DNA of 64,000 nucleotides from Herbiconiux oxytropis (GCF_024979315.1 NZ_JANLCK010000002.1:186001-250000); one strand, 5' to 3'. Counted from the stretch's first letter, positions 41,778 through 50,805 are shown. The notes: a model not told the origin generated them from the sequence alone. Translations and numbers: made by a program.

Positions 41778-42422
41778 ATGGATCTCGTGTATCAGTCCTC
41801 CCTCTTCGACGACCTCGACGCCGACCCCGGGCTCGGCCCGCTCGGCTCCACCGTGCAGCGCACCGAGCTCGGGCAGGGCGCCTGGGTCGATGTGCGGCCG
41901 GGGTGGCTCTCCAACTCAGACTCGCTCTTCGAGCGCCTCGCTCTCGACGTGCCGTGGAAGGCCGACCGCCGCGAGATGTTCGACCGGGTCGTCGACGTGC
42001 CGCGCCTGGTGGCTCACTTCGGTCGGGGGGCTCACTACCCCGATCTCGTGCTCACCCGGGCCCAGGATGCGCTCAACGACCACTACGGGCGGCCCGCCGG
42101 TCAGGTGTTCGAGACCGCCGGGCTGTGCTTCTACCGCACCGGAGACGACAGTGTCGCCTGGCACGGCGACCGGGTGGGCAGGGCGATAGACGGCGACACG
42201 ATGGTCGCGATCGTCTCCGTGGGCGCGGAGCGGACCCTCTCGGTGCGGCCCAAGGAGGCCGGCGACGGCCCTCGGGAGACCCTCAGGTTCCCGGTCGGTC
42301 ACGGAGACCTCGTGGTGATGGGCGGCAGCTGCCAGCGCACGCACGAGCACGCCGTGCTGAAGACGAAACAGGCGGTGGGCCCGCGCATCAGCGTGCAGTT
42401 CAGGCCGGTGTGGTCCTCGTGA
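41778..42422 (+). CDS. AlkB-like 2-oxoglutarate/Fe(II) dioxygenase (alkylated base repair)
   Basis: A 214-aa protein with the double-stranded beta-helix iron site: His129 and Asp131 (WHGD), a distal His near 191 (THEHAVLK) and the 2-oxoglutarate arginines in GPRISVQFR near the end. AlkB proteins remove methyl groups from N1-methyladenine and N3-methylcytosine. The ATG at 41778 is preceded by AAGGTGG. The upstream SOS-like box suggests DNA-damage induction. It is inserted between the hemB and hemD transcription units and has no metabolic link to them. Confidence 0.88.
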   Translation: MDLVYQSSLFDDLDADPGLGPLGSTVQRTELGQGAWVDVRPGWLSNSDSLFERLALDVPWKADRREMFDRVVDVPRLVAHFGRGAHYPDLVLTRAQDALNDHYGRPAGQVFETAGLCFYRTGDDSVAWHGDRVGRAIDGDTMVAIVSVGAERTLSVRPKEAGDGPRETLRFPVGHGDLVVMGGSCQRTHEHAVLKTKQAVGPRISVQFRPVWSS

Positions 42423-42441
42423 GAAGGTCAGCGTGAACGGG

Positions 42442-43257
42442 TCAGTGCCCGAAGTCGTCCGTCTCGGCATCCGGGTCGGCCGCACGTCGGGCATTCGCCA
42501 CCTCGATCACCGCGTTGATGAGCGATTCGGCGGAGCGTCCCTTGGCGATCACGTCGACCCGCAGGCCGTAGGCCCGCGCGTCCTCGGCCGTGCGCGGCCC
42601 GATCGCCGCCACGAGCGTCGACTCCGGAATGGGGCCGAGCTGCTTCTGCACCTGCTCGGCGACCGATCCGGAGGTCACGAACACGGCGTCGATGGAGCCC
42701 TCGGCGATGTCGGTGCGGATCTGCGGATCGACCTCGACGCCGATCGTGCGGTAGGCCACCACGGACTCGACGGTGTGGCCCCGCTTGATGAGCCCCTCGG
42801 TGAGCACGGGCTTCGCGATGTCGCTGCGGAGGGTCAGCACGCGAAGCTCGGGGCCGAACTGCTCGAAGCGCTTGAGCTCACGCAGCAGCCCCTTGGCCGA
42901 GTTGTCCTCCGGAGGCACCAGATCCACCTTGTAGCCGGCGGCCGTGAGCGCGGCGGCAGTGGTCTCTCCCACGGCGGCGATGTGGGTCGAGCCAGGCACG
43001 ACCGCCTGATGAGCGGTGAGCACGTCGACGGTCGTGGCACTCGTCATCGTGAGCCAGTCGAATCGACCCGCCGCGAGCGCCTCGAGAGCCCGATCGAGGG
43101 TCTCCGCGTCTTCCGTGGGCGCGAAGTTGATCATGGGCGCGACGATGGGTTTGGCTCCGACGGCGCGCAGGTCCGCAGCCACGCCGTGACCCCACGGCCC
43201 GCCGCGCGGAACGAGGATGCGCCAGCCTCCGAGGGGCCGCTTCGACCAGGCCGTCAC
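42442..43257 (-). CDS. hemD: Uroporphyrinogen-III synthase
   Basis: A 271-aa two-lobed enzyme that cyclises hydroxymethylbilane with inversion of ring D. Sequence is poorly conserved in the family, but LGGWRILVPRGGPWG at the start, the FDWLTMTSATTVDVL stretch, and the FVTSGSVAEQV and VAAIGPRTAEDARAYGLRVDV motifs of the second lobe are typical. GTG start overlaps the hemC stop (GTGA). Last gene of hemQ-hemH-hemC-hemD. Confidence 0.9.
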   Translation of the reverse strand: MTAWSKRPLGGWRILVPRGGPWGHGVAADLRAVGAKPIVAPMINFAPTEDAETLDRALEALAAGRFDWLTMTSATTVDVLTAHQAVVPGSTHIAAVGETTAAALTAAGYKVDLVPPEDNSAKGLLRELKRFEQFGPELRVLTLRSDIAKPVLTEGLIKRGHTVESVVAYRTIGVEVDPQIRTDIAEGSIDAVFVTSGSVAEQVQKQLGPIPESTLVAAIGPRTAEDARAYGLRVDVIAKGRSAESLINAVIEVANARRAADPDAETDDFGH

Positions 43258-44201
43258 GCCGACTCCTCCGGGCCGCGCCCGCTGAGGGGCGCGATCTCCG
43301 CCGCTCCGTCCTCGAGGAGCTGGGTGGCCACTGCCTGGCCGAGGAGATCGGCCACGAGGTGGTCGTCGCCGAGCAGTTCGGCGCTCCGTTCGCAGCCGAG
43401 CTCGGCGGCTCCATCGGGCTGGTACACGGTGGCCGAGAGCTCGAGGAGGTCGCCGGTCACAGCGGCGGTGGCCCCGATGGGAGCGGCACAGCCCGCCTCG
43501 AGGGCGGCGAGAACCGAGCGCTCGGCCAGAACAGCCGTGCGCGTGGCGGAGTGCTCGATGCTCAACAGTTCGGGAATGCTGTCGCCCTCTCGGATTTCGA
43601 TCGCGAGTGCACCCTGCCCCGGTGCGGTCGGCCAGATGTCGAGCGCGAACAGTTCGGATGCTGCGTCCAGCCTACCGAGCCTGGCAAGCCCTGCCGACGC
43701 GAGTACGACGGCGTCGAGATCCCCGTCGCGCACGCGAGCGAGTCTGGTGTCGACGTTGCCGCGGATGTCGACGATCTCGAGGTCGGGTCGCAGGGCGAGC
43801 AGCTGGGCCATTCGTCGCGGTGAACCGGTGCCCACACGGGCCCCCTCGGGCAATTCGTCGAGCATGAGACCGTCGCGGCTGCACAGGGCGTCGCGCGGAT
43901 CCTCGCGCTCGGGCACCGCGCCGATCGTGAGTCCCCGGTACGGAGCGGTCGGCAGATCCTTGAGGGAGTGCACGATCATGTCGCACTCGCCGGCCGTGAG
44001 GGCCTCGCGGAGTGCGCTCGCGAACACCCCGGTCCCGCCGAGGCTCGCAAGCGACTCCTTCGACCTGTCGCCCTCCGACGTGATGATGACGACGTCGATC
44101 TCGACACCGGTCGCCTCATGCAGGGCGGCCACCACATGACCGGTCTGCGCCCGAGCGAGAGCACTGCCCCGGGTGGCGACCCGCAGCGGCCGGGAACTCA
44201 C
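43254..44201 (-). CDS. hemC: Hydroxymethylbilane synthase (porphobilinogen deaminase)
   Basis: A 315-aa enzyme that polymerises four porphobilinogens. RVATRGSALARAQ opens the protein, the HSLKDLPTAP motif binds substrate, and Cys in LEAGCAAPIGA holds the dipyrromethane cofactor. GTG start overlaps the hemH stop by GTGA. The downstream hemD is likewise overlapped, so the chain from hemQ to hemD is translationally coupled. Confidence 0.94.
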   Translation of the reverse strand: MSSRPLRVATRGSALARAQTGHVVAALHEATGVEIDVVIITSEGDRSKESLASLGGTGVFASALREALTAGECDMIVHSLKDLPTAPYRGLTIGAVPEREDPRDALCSRDGLMLDELPEGARVGTGSPRRMAQLLALRPDLEIVDIRGNVDTRLARVRDGDLDAVVLASAGLARLGRLDAASELFALDIWPTAPGQGALAIEIREGDSIPELLSIEHSATRTAVLAERSVLAALEAGCAAPIGATAAVTGDLLELSATVYQPDGAAELGCERSAELLGDDHLVADLLGQAVATQLLEDGAAEIAPLSGRGPEESA

Positions 44202-45466
44202 GGCGCTATTCCTGAGACAGCGGGTTTGAAGCCGAGCCGAACGTTCTCGCAGCAGCCGGGGCGGCACACGTCGTACCACGGTCCGAGCCTCGTCACGGCC
44301 GGCCGCGCAGCCACGGCGGTGCCGTGAACGCGCTCGAGCACGAGGTCGACGAGACCCTTCACGTACGCCGGGTCGATCCCTGGCGTGGGCGTGCGCACCC
44401 CGTAGAGGCCGTGCTCCTCGCAGCTCGTGAGCGCCTCGTTGTCGAGATCCCAGAGCACCTCCATGTGGTCGCTCACGAAGCCGAGCGGCACGATCACCAC
44501 GGCGCGGATGCCCCGCGCCGGAAGCTCGGCGATCGCGTCGTTGATGTCGGGTTCGAGCCACGGCTGGCTCGGCGGTCCGGAGCGCGACTGGTACACGAGC
44601 TGCCACGACACGGCGGGTCCGGAGGCGCCTGCCCCGGTTCCGCCCGTGCCACCGCCCGCCGCAGCCATCATGACCACCTCGGCCACGGCCTCGTGCTGAG
44701 CGGCGTAGGCCCCTCCGGCACCGAAGCCGCGAGCTGCGGGCCCCGAGCGTTCGGCGTCGGCCGAGGGAATGGAGTGGGTTGTGAAGAGCACCTCGACCTC
44801 GCTCGCGAGATCGATCCCCTCGAAGCGTGCCTCGATGTCGGCCAGCGCATCGCGCACACCGTCGATGAAGGGGCGCACGAACCCGGGATGGTCGAAGAAC
44901 TGCCGCACCTTGTCGATCGTGATCTGCCCACCGAGGCCGGTCTCGTCCAGCGCGATCGCGAAGTCCTCGCGATACTGCCGGCAGCTGGAGTACGAGCTGT
45001 AGGCGCTCGTCGCGACCGCGATGAGCGAGCGGTAGCCGCGCTCGTCGGCCTCCAGGAGGGCATCGCGGAGGTAGGGATCCCAGTTGCGGTTGCCCCAGAG
45101 CACCGGCAGATCGAGGCCGCGCTCGGCGATCTCGGCCTCGAGAGCGGCCTTGAGGGCGCGGTTCTGGGCGTTGATCGGGCTGATGCCGTCGAAGGCGCGG
45201 TAGTGGTGGGCCACCTCTTCGAGCCGCTCGTCCGGGATGCCGCGACCCCGGGTCACATTGCGGAGGAACGGGATCACGTCGTCCTGACCCTCCGGCCCGC
45301 CGAACGAGGCGAGGAGGATGGCGTCGTAGGCCACGGGCACCGTGACGTGCTCCGGACCGTGCAGAGCGGCCGGGCTCGCGGCGAGCACGACAGGGGCGGG
45401 TGTGCCGAATGAATCGACGGTCGAGCCTGTGCCGGGGTCACCGGCGCCCAGGTTCAGGGCGCTCAC
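44198..45466 (-). CDS. hemH: Coproporphyrin ferrochelatase (cpfC/hemH)
   Basis: A 422-aa ferrochelatase inserting iron into coproporphyrin III in the actinobacterial pathway. YDAILLASFGGPEG opens the core domain; TTHSIPSAD holds the metal-site His. The C-terminus has clustered cysteines in CRPGCCEN, consistent with the [2Fe-2S] cluster of actinobacterial enzymes. The first 40 residues and a Gly/Ala insert around 265-285 are unusual extras. GTG start overlaps the hemQ stop. Placement next to HemQ supports the coproporphyrin-dependent route. Confidence 0.92.
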   Translation of the reverse strand: MSALNLGAGDPGTGSTVDSFGTPAPVVLAASPAALHGPEHVTVPVAYDAILLASFGGPEGQDDVIPFLRNVTRGRGIPDERLEEVAHHYRAFDGISPINAQNRALKAALEAEIAERGLDLPVLWGNRNWDPYLRDALLEADERGYRSLIAVATSAYSSYSSCRQYREDFAIALDETGLGGQITIDKVRQFFDHPGFVRPFIDGVRDALADIEARFEGIDLASEVEVLFTTHSIPSADAERSGPAARGFGAGGAYAAQHEAVAEVVMMAAAGGGTGGTGAGASGPAVSWQLVYQSRSGPPSQPWLEPDINDAIAELPARGIRAVVIVPLGFVSDHMEVLWDLDNEALTSCEEHGLYGVRTPTPGIDPAYVKGLVDLVLERVHGTAVAARPAVTRLGPWYDVCRPGCCENVRLGFKPAVSGIAP

Positions 45467-46209
45467 TGCAGCACCTCCACGATCTCGGCGACCTCGATCC
45501 GCCGCCCCGTGTAGAAGGGGACCTCCTCGCGCACGTGGAGGCGCGCATCCGTCGCCCGCAGGTGGCGCATGAGATCGACCAGGTTCAACAGGTCGTCGTC
45601 CTCGAGAGCCAGGATCCACTCGTAGTCGCCGAGCGCGAAGGACGCCACGGTGTTGGTGAGAACGGAGCGGTACTGGGCACCCTGCCGGCCGTGTTCGGCG
45701 AGCATCCGCCGGCGCTCGTCCTCGGGGAGGATGTACCACTCGTAGGAGCGCACGAACGGGTAGACCGTCAGCCACGCCGCCGGCTCCTTGCCGCGCATGA
45801 ACGCGGGGAGGTGGTTGGCGGAGAACTCGGCGTCCCGGTGCACGCCCATCGCGTTCCAGGTGGGGAGGAGGGTCACGAACAGGCTCGTGCGGCGCAACTG
45901 GCGGAGCGCCCACTGCAAGGTCTCGGGCACGCTGCCGTGGAGCCACACCATGATGTCGGCGTCCGACCGCAGGCCCGAGACGTCGTAGATGCCGCGCACC
46001 ATGACGTCTTCGTCCTCGATCATGGCGATGACGCCGTCGACCTCCTCGAGCGCTCCGGCCACGTCGTGCCCGTCGATCGCGAGCGGCTGCTCGGGGTTGC
46101 GGCGGAAGACGGCCCAGAGCGTGTACCCCACCACCGGAACGGGGTCGGATCCCTCGATGTCGCGGGCGATGTGGGTCTCGGTGGGTGCGACTGTCGGGTC
46201 GTCAGTCAT
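45463..46209 (-). CDS. hemQ: Coproheme decarboxylase (HemQ/ChdC)
   Basis: A 248-aa chlorite-dismutase-fold protein that decarboxylates coproheme to haem b with peroxide, the last step of the coproporphyrin pathway. Typical motifs: PFVRSYEWYILPEDERRRM, the haem-ligand His region EHGRQGAQY, and TNTVASFALGDYEW. The ATG at 46209 is preceded by GAGG. The leader upstream contains a 15-bp tandem repeat. First gene of a four-gene coupled operon. Confidence 0.93.
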   Translation of the reverse strand: MTDDPTVAPTETHIARDIEGSDPVPVVGYTLWAVFRRNPEQPLAIDGHDVAGALEEVDGVIAMIEDEDVMVRGIYDVSGLRSDADIMVWLHGSVPETLQWALRQLRRTSLFVTLLPTWNAMGVHRDAEFSANHLPAFMRGKEPAAWLTVYPFVRSYEWYILPEDERRRMLAEHGRQGAQYRSVLTNTVASFALGDYEWILALEDDDLLNLVDLMRHLRATDARLHVREEVPFYTGRRIEVAEIVEVLQ

Positions 46210-46278
46210 GTTCCTCTTCATTTCGGTGCGATGTGGTGCGGTGGTGCTGGGGGGTGGTGCGGCAGCGATGCTGCTCTG

Positions 46279-46353
46279 CGGTGCTGCTCTGGTCGGTGGT
46301 GCTCTCGTCGGTGCTGCTCTCTTCGGTGCTGCTCTCTTCGGTGCGGTGCTGAT
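46279..46353. repeat. 15-bp tandem repeat upstream of hemQ
   Basis: Five tandem units with consensus CGGTGCTGCTCTCTT begin at 46279, 46294, 46309, 46324 and 46339; units 3 and 4 are identical, the last is diverged. The array lies between hemQ and the DUF3618 gene, 70 bp before the hemQ start. In-frame length (15 bp) keeps an antisense hydrophobic ORF open. Confidence 0.8.
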
Positions 46354-46392
46354 CCCGCAGTCCGGAGGGACCGCGAAGCCCACGCGGAGCAG

Positions 46393-46686
46393 CTAGCGGC
46401 GAGCTGCCGAACGGTAGCCGAGCACCCCGGCGGTCACGACGAGAGCGGCCGCCCCGGCTGCGACTGCGGCGAAGGCCACCGGGTTGGCGGCCTGGAAGCG
46501 CGTGATTCTGCTCTTCATGCGGTGGGCGGCGTGCCTGGCCTGCTTGGGCACGTTGAGACGGAACTCGATCGCGTCGAGAGTGGCCCGGAGGTCGGTGCGG
46601 GTCTTCTCGATGTCGGCCTGCAGCTCGCTGCTGCTGCGATCCGCCGGCGAGACGGCGGCCTTCGACTTGTCCGCTGCTGCGCTCAT
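46393..46686 (-). CDS. DUF3618-domain membrane protein
   Basis: A 97-aa protein. The N-terminal half is a charged helix with the DUF3618 pattern ELQADIEKTRTDLRATLDAIE. After a short basic linker there is one membrane helix (about 70-92) and an Arg-rich end. Such proteins accompany holin-X and YtxH-type genes in actinobacteria, probably as an envelope stress module. The start overlaps the upstream holin-X stop (ATGA). Confidence 0.85.
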   Translation of the reverse strand: MSAAADKSKAAVSPADRSSSELQADIEKTRTDLRATLDAIEFRLNVPKQARHAAHRMKSRITRFQAANPVAFAAVAAGAAALVVTAGVLGYRSAARR

Positions 46687-47090
46687 GGCTGGCCCAATCC
46701 CTTCACCGTGTTGATGTCCTTCTTGATGCTCGAGATGGCCTCCTCGGGCACCGGCGGCAGCCCCTTCTTGAGTGACGAGACGCCGATCAGCGCGAGGATG
46801 GCAGTGAGCACGAGGAGTCCGCCGGCCACGATCAGGGCTGCGAGCCAGGCGGGGAGCGCGGTGGCTATTCCGAGTACCGCTGCAGCGATGAGCGTCGCGA
46901 GAGCGAAGAAAGCGAAGAGGGCGGCGGCCACGAACAGGCCGATACCGATGCCGAGCTTCGCCAGCCGGGCGGTGAGTTCGCGCTTGAGGTTCTCGATCTC
47001 GTCCTTGAGGAGCTGGATGACGAGAGTGGGGAGCTCGGCGAACAGGGAGACGAGCGAGCGGCGAGCGCGCTTGTCGCGTTCTTCGGTCAC
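46683..47090 (-). CDS. Actinobacterial holin-X/phage-holin-like membrane protein
   Basis: A 135-aa protein with an amphipathic N-terminal helix (SLFAELPTLVIQLLKDEIENLKREL), two closely spaced membrane helices (about 48-75 and 82-105) and a charged C-terminus. This matches the putative actinobacterial holin-X family, a chromosomal family and not evidence of a prophage. Middle gene of a three-gene run between the YtxH-like and DUF3618 genes. Confidence 0.83.
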   Translation of the reverse strand: MTEERDKRARRSLVSLFAELPTLVIQLLKDEIENLKRELTARLAKLGIGIGLFVAAALFAFFALATLIAAAVLGIATALPAWLAALIVAGGLLVLTAILALIGVSSLKKGLPPVPEEAISSIKKDINTVKGLGQP

Positions 47091-47112
47091 GGGGTGTACT
47101 CCAGTTCTCGGG

Positions 47113-47586
47113 CTACTCGCCCGAATCGGACGAGTCGGACGCCGCGGCGCCGGACGTCGCGGCGGTGGGCTTGGTGGAGGTCGTCTTCGCCGCGGTCGTC
47201 TTCGCCGCGGCCGGCTTCGCGGCGGCCGACTTCGCAGCGGCCGGCTTGGCTGCCGTGCCGGCGGCCGAGCTCGGGCGGGTGGCGGGCTTGCGCGTTGCAG
47301 GGGCCTTCGACGCCGGTCGGCTGGTCGACTGCTTCGGGTCGTTCAGCGGCTCACGGCCGATGAGCGAGGCGAGGGCGTTGCGAGCCTGGCGAGAGAGCTT
47401 CGACTTCGCCACGTCGACACGTGCGCCGGCGAACTCCTGCACCTTCTCCACACCGGCCTGCACGGTGGGAGTGCTCCATACCTTCTCGGCACCGGCCTTG
47501 ATCTGCTCGTACCTCTCACGACCGGCGCGGGTGCCCAGGACATACCCTGTGGCGAGGCCGACGACGAACACGATCTTTCCGCGCAT
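47113..47586 (-). CDS. YtxH-like membrane-anchored protein with Ala/Lys-rich tail
   Basis: A 157-aa protein. One N-terminal membrane segment with GLATGYVLGTRAGRERYEQI, the YtxH/general-stress signature, is followed by a helical region to about residue 75. The remainder is a long low-complexity tail of AAAKPAAAK-type repeats and a final acidic Ser/Asp patch. The basic tail could bind DNA or wall polymers (inference). The ATG at 47586 follows GGAG; longer in-frame starts lack support. Confidence 0.78.
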   Translation of the reverse strand: MRGKIVFVVGLATGYVLGTRAGRERYEQIKAGAEKVWSTPTVQAGVEKVQEFAGARVDVAKSKLSRQARNALASLIGREPLNDPKQSTSRPASKAPATRKPATRPSSAAGTAAKPAAAKSAAAKPAAAKTTAAKTTSTKPTAATSGAAASDSSDSGE

Positions 47587-47728
47587 GTGATCTCCGATCG
47601 ATGACTTCAAGGTCTCCACCAGCGTAGCCCTCTCGCTCTGGAGCCGCATGACGGCGGCGGAGAGGTTCTCGGTCGACGGTCAGTCAGTCCGTCGGGTCAG
47701 GTGAGTCGGGCCAGGTCTGCCGGGCCCG

Positions 47729-49681
47729 TCAGTCCTCGCGGTCGAGTCTGCGATCACCGCGGAGCTCTGCCGCGAGACCGGAGGCCGTGACCCGGGCGTG
47801 CTCGACGGTGGCCGCGAGCCCCGTGCCGGACACCCACGCTCCCACCACGTCGAGCCCCGGCACCTCGGCGACCGCCGCGAGCGTCTGGCGCACCCGCGCC
47901 TTGTGGCCGACCGTCGCGAAGGCGAGCGAGTCGTTCCACGCCGTGACGGCGAAGTCGACCACGTCGGTTTCCCGCAAGGGCACTCCGAGCAGCGCGCTCG
48001 CGTCGCGAAGCGCGGTCGCCCGGTCGACCCGGGGTGCAGCAGCCGCGGGCCGCGCCGCCTCGGCCGCCGCCTTCGCGCCCGCCGACGTCGTGCCCGCCGC
48101 CTTCGTGCCGGCCGGCGTCGGACGCCGCCCGTACGACAGCCGCAGCACGTGCCGGCCGGCTGGAAGGCTCGCACCGAGCCACTCCCACTTGGCGCTCGAG
48201 TGGGTGAGCGCCTTGGCCGTGACACCGGGCGTGCCCTCCGCCACGAGCACCCCACTGCCCCGCGGGCGGGCGTCCAGCCTCGCGTCGTCGACCACGAGGG
48301 TGGCCAGGGTCACGGATGCCGGCTCCGGCCACTCCGCCTCCCCCGGCAGGGCCGCGGTGGCGCCGGCCGCTGCCGTCCCCACGCCGAGCCCCGCCAGGAG
48401 CGCGAGCCCCGGCCGGAAGTCGGTCGCCACCACGACGGCCCGCGCCCGGATCGTCTCAGCGCCGTCCCCGCCAGCAACCGACTCGGCCGCCGCGCCCGCA
48501 GCCGCTCCGGCTGGAGTCGCGCCCGCAGCGCCCGCACCCGCATCCGCGCCCGCACGAAGATCGCCAACCCTGTGCACGACCTCCACCGCATACGCCTCGG
48601 TCGCGCCGAGAGCTGGCGAAGTCCGCGCAGAAGCAGGCGCAGCCCCCGCGGCCGCCGCCTCCTCCTGCGGCGAACCCAGGCGCGTCACGCCGGCTACCCG
48701 CGCCGACGTCAGAATCCGCACCCCGTAGAACCGCGCATCCGCCTCGAGCGCCTCGACGATCCGGAACACCCCGCCCACGATGCCCTGCACCTGCGACCCC
48801 GCCGGGGCCTGCTCGCGCAGCGCCATCACGGCACCCGAGAGCGATCCCTGAGTCGTCATCGCCTGCGTGAGGCCAGGCGCCACCGTGCGCACGTCGACCA
48901 TCGAGGGGTCGGCGCTGTGCACGCCGGCGACCACGGGTGTCACGAGCCGGTCGAGCACCTTCGCGCCCATGCGACGACGCACGATGTCGCCGAGATCGTG
49001 CTCGGGCCGCACGCGAAGAAGGGGCATGAGGCGGTCGAGGTAGGCGCGGAGCGATCCGCCCCAGCCGATGATGCGGCGCACGTCGTCGGCGAGCGGCACC
49101 CCGGGAATGCCGAGCACCCCGGCGGCGGGCAGCGGAGCAGCTCCGCCGTCCCAGGCCACCCAGGCTCCGGCCGGCCTCGGCGTCAGGATGTCGTCGCCGA
49201 GTCCGAGCTCCTTCGCCAGGCCCGCCACGGTGCCCTTCCGCGTGGCGAAGCTCTCGGCCCCCGCGTCGAGTCGCACACCGCCCACCTCGTGCGAGGCCAC
49301 GAAGCCGCCGAGCGCCTCGCGCTGCTCCACGACGGTCACCGCCAGCCCCAGTCGTGCCAGCTGTCGTGCCATCACGAGCCCGGCGACACCGCCGCCCACC
49401 ACGACGACGTCGCAATCGGTGCCAGCGCCGGCAGTCGCAGCGTCGACGTCATCAGCCACAACCGACCCGGCCCCATCCGACGCAGCACCGCCTGACCCGA
49501 CCGGCACCGGCCCGGCCCCATCCGACCCGACCCCGCCCCACCCGACCGGCACCGGCCCGGCCGCATCCGACCCGGCCCCGCCCGACCGGACCGGCACCGC
49601 CCCGGCCGCATCCGACCCGACCCCGCCCGAACGGGCCCCGTCCGGCTCCCCGCCGAGCCGCCCGGACTCCGGATCGCTCAC
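47729..49681 (-). CDS. hemY: Coproporphyrinogen III oxidase, HemY/CgoX type, with repetitive N-terminus
   Basis: A 650-aa FAD enzyme oxidising coproporphyrinogen III to coproporphyrin III. The FAD motif VVVVGGGVAGLVMARQL begins near residue 91, unusually late because about 85 residues of Gly/Ala/Val repeats precede it. Four 15-residue units (GGxGSDxAGPVPVxx) span residues 19-78. Two more Ala/Gly-rich inserts (about 345-365 and 385-410) lie inside the catalytic part, and an Ala/Lys/Arg insert near 540-560. GTG start overlaps the hemE stop; an internal start near the FAD motif is possible. Catalytic body otherwise typical, ending in a GAWVSGTGLAATVEHA motif. Confidence 0.88.
   Translation of the reverse strand: MSDPESGRLGGEPDGARSGGVGSDAAGAVPVRSGGAGSDAAGPVPVGWGGVGSDGAGPVPVGSGGAASDGAGSVVADDVDAATAGAGTDCDVVVVGGGVAGLVMARQLARLGLAVTVVEQREALGGFVASHEVGGVRLDAGAESFATRKGTVAGLAKELGLGDDILTPRPAGAWVAWDGGAAPLPAAGVLGIPGVPLADDVRRIIGWGGSLRAYLDRLMPLLRVRPEHDLGDIVRRRMGAKVLDRLVTPVVAGVHSADPSMVDVRTVAPGLTQAMTTQGSLSGAVMALREQAPAGSQVQGIVGGVFRIVEALEADARFYGVRILTSARVAGVTRLGSPQEEAAAAGAAPASARTSPALGATEAYAVEVVHRVGDLRAGADAGAGAAGATPAGAAAGAAAESVAGGDGAETIRARAVVVATDFRPGLALLAGLGVGTAAAGATAALPGEAEWPEPASVTLATLVVDDARLDARPRGSGVLVAEGTPGVTAKALTHSSAKWEWLGASLPAGRHVLRLSYGRRPTPAGTKAAGTTSAGAKAAAEAARPAAAAPRVDRATALRDASALLGVPLRETDVVDFAVTAWNDSLAFATVGHKARVRQTLAAVAEVPGLDVVGAWVSGTGLAATVEHARVTASGLAAELRGDRRLDRED
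49448..49627 (-). repeat. Four 45-bp tandem repeats in the hemY 5-prime end
   Basis: They encode four 15-aa units rich in Gly, Ser, Asp and Pro-Val-Pro-Val. They are in frame and keep the hemE-hemY overlap intact, so copy number could change without breaking the gene. Confidence 0.7.
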
Positions 49682-50805
49682 GACCGGCTCTCCCCGGCCG
49701 AGTCCTCCCCGCCCGCCGCGCCGCCCTGCGCATGAACGAGCTCGACGATCCGGGTCAGCACCGCCGGATCCGTCTCGGGCGGAACCCCGTGCCCGAGGTT
49801 CAGCACGTGCGCCCTGGCACTCCGCCCGCGCCGCAGCACGTCGAGCACGTGCGCCTCGAGAACCGGCCAGGGAGCAGCCAACAGCGCCGGATCGACGTTG
49901 CCCTGCACCGTCACCGAACCCCCGAGCCGGCGCGCGGCCTCGTCGAGCGGGATGCGCCAGTCGACCCCCACCGCATCCACTCGAGGAGCACCCGGATCGC
50001 CTCCGGCCCCCACGTCCCGCATCTCGGCCAGCACCTCACCGCTGCCCACGCCGAAGTGCACAACGGGCACGTCGAGATCCCGGATGGCGGCGAGCGCCCG
50101 CGCGGAGTACGGCGCCACGCGCGCCACGTAGTCGGCCTTCGACAACGACCCAACCCACGAGTCGAACAGCTGCGCCGCGCTCGTGCCGGCGAGCACCTGC
50201 GCGCGCAGGAAGGCGCCCGTGACGTCGGCGGCCCAGGTGAGCAGTCCGTCCCACGCCTCGGGATCGGAGTGCATGAGGGTGCGGGCGCGGATGTGGTCCT
50301 TCGACGGGCCGCCTTCCACGAGGTAGGCCGCGAGCGTGAACGGTGCCCCGGCGAAGCCGATCAGCGGCGTGCTGCCGAGCGCCGCGACGGTCAGGGCGAC
50401 GCCCTGCGCGATGGCCGAGAAGTCGGCACCGGCCGGATCCTGGAGATCCGAGACATCGGCGAGCGTGCGCACGGGCTTCGCGAGCACGGGGCCGCGCCCT
50501 GGCTCGATCTCCACGTCGACTCCCGCGAGCTTCAGCGGGATGACGATGTCGCTGAAGAAGATGCCCGCGTCGACCCCGTGCCGGCGAACCGGCTGCAGCG
50601 TGATCTCGCTCGCCATCGCCGGGTCGAGGCAGGCGTCGAGCATCCGCGTGCCCACCCGCAGCTCGCGGTACTCCGGCAGCGACCGGCCGGCCTGCCGCAT
50701 GAACCACACCGGCGTGCGGTCGCCGCGGGTTCCACGGTAGGTGGTGACCAGAGCGGATGCGCTCGTTCGGCCGTCTTCGAGGGGGTGGTTCGCGGGCAGA
50801 GTCAC
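49678..50805 (-). CDS. hemE: Uroporphyrinogen decarboxylase
   Basis: A 375-aa enzyme that removes four acetate carboxyls from uroporphyrinogen III to give coproporphyrinogen III. The N-terminal signature VWFMRQAGRSLPEYRELR is present, and GFAGAPFTLAAYLVEGG is the second family motif. The GTG at 50805 is taken as start because TAGGAT lies exactly six bases upstream; a GTG at 50811 would lie inside the spacer. First gene of hemE-hemY. Confidence 0.93.
   Translation of the reverse strand: MTLPANHPLEDGRTSASALVTTYRGTRGDRTPVWFMRQAGRSLPEYRELRVGTRMLDACLDPAMASEITLQPVRRHGVDAGIFFSDIVIPLKLAGVDVEIEPGRGPVLAKPVRTLADVSDLQDPAGADFSAIAQGVALTVAALGSTPLIGFAGAPFTLAAYLVEGGPSKDHIRARTLMHSDPEAWDGLLTWAADVTGAFLRAQVLAGTSAAQLFDSWVGSLSKADYVARVAPYSARALAAIRDLDVPVVHFGVGSGEVLAEMRDVGAGGDPGAPRVDAVGVDWRIPLDEAARRLGGSVTVQGNVDPALLAAPWPVLEAHVLDVLRRGRSARAHVLNLGHGVPPETDPAVLTRIVELVHAQGGAAGGEDSAGESRS

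Noticed and set aside
46208-46396. Plus-strand hydrophobic 62-aa ORF antisense to the hemQ leader
   Set aside because: No ribosome site, and the repeats explain the open frame. Kept as a finding and not as a gene.
46683-47090. Prophage remnant because of the holin-like gene
   Set aside because: Holin-X is a chromosomal actinobacterial family; no lysin, capsid, integrase or attachment site is seen.
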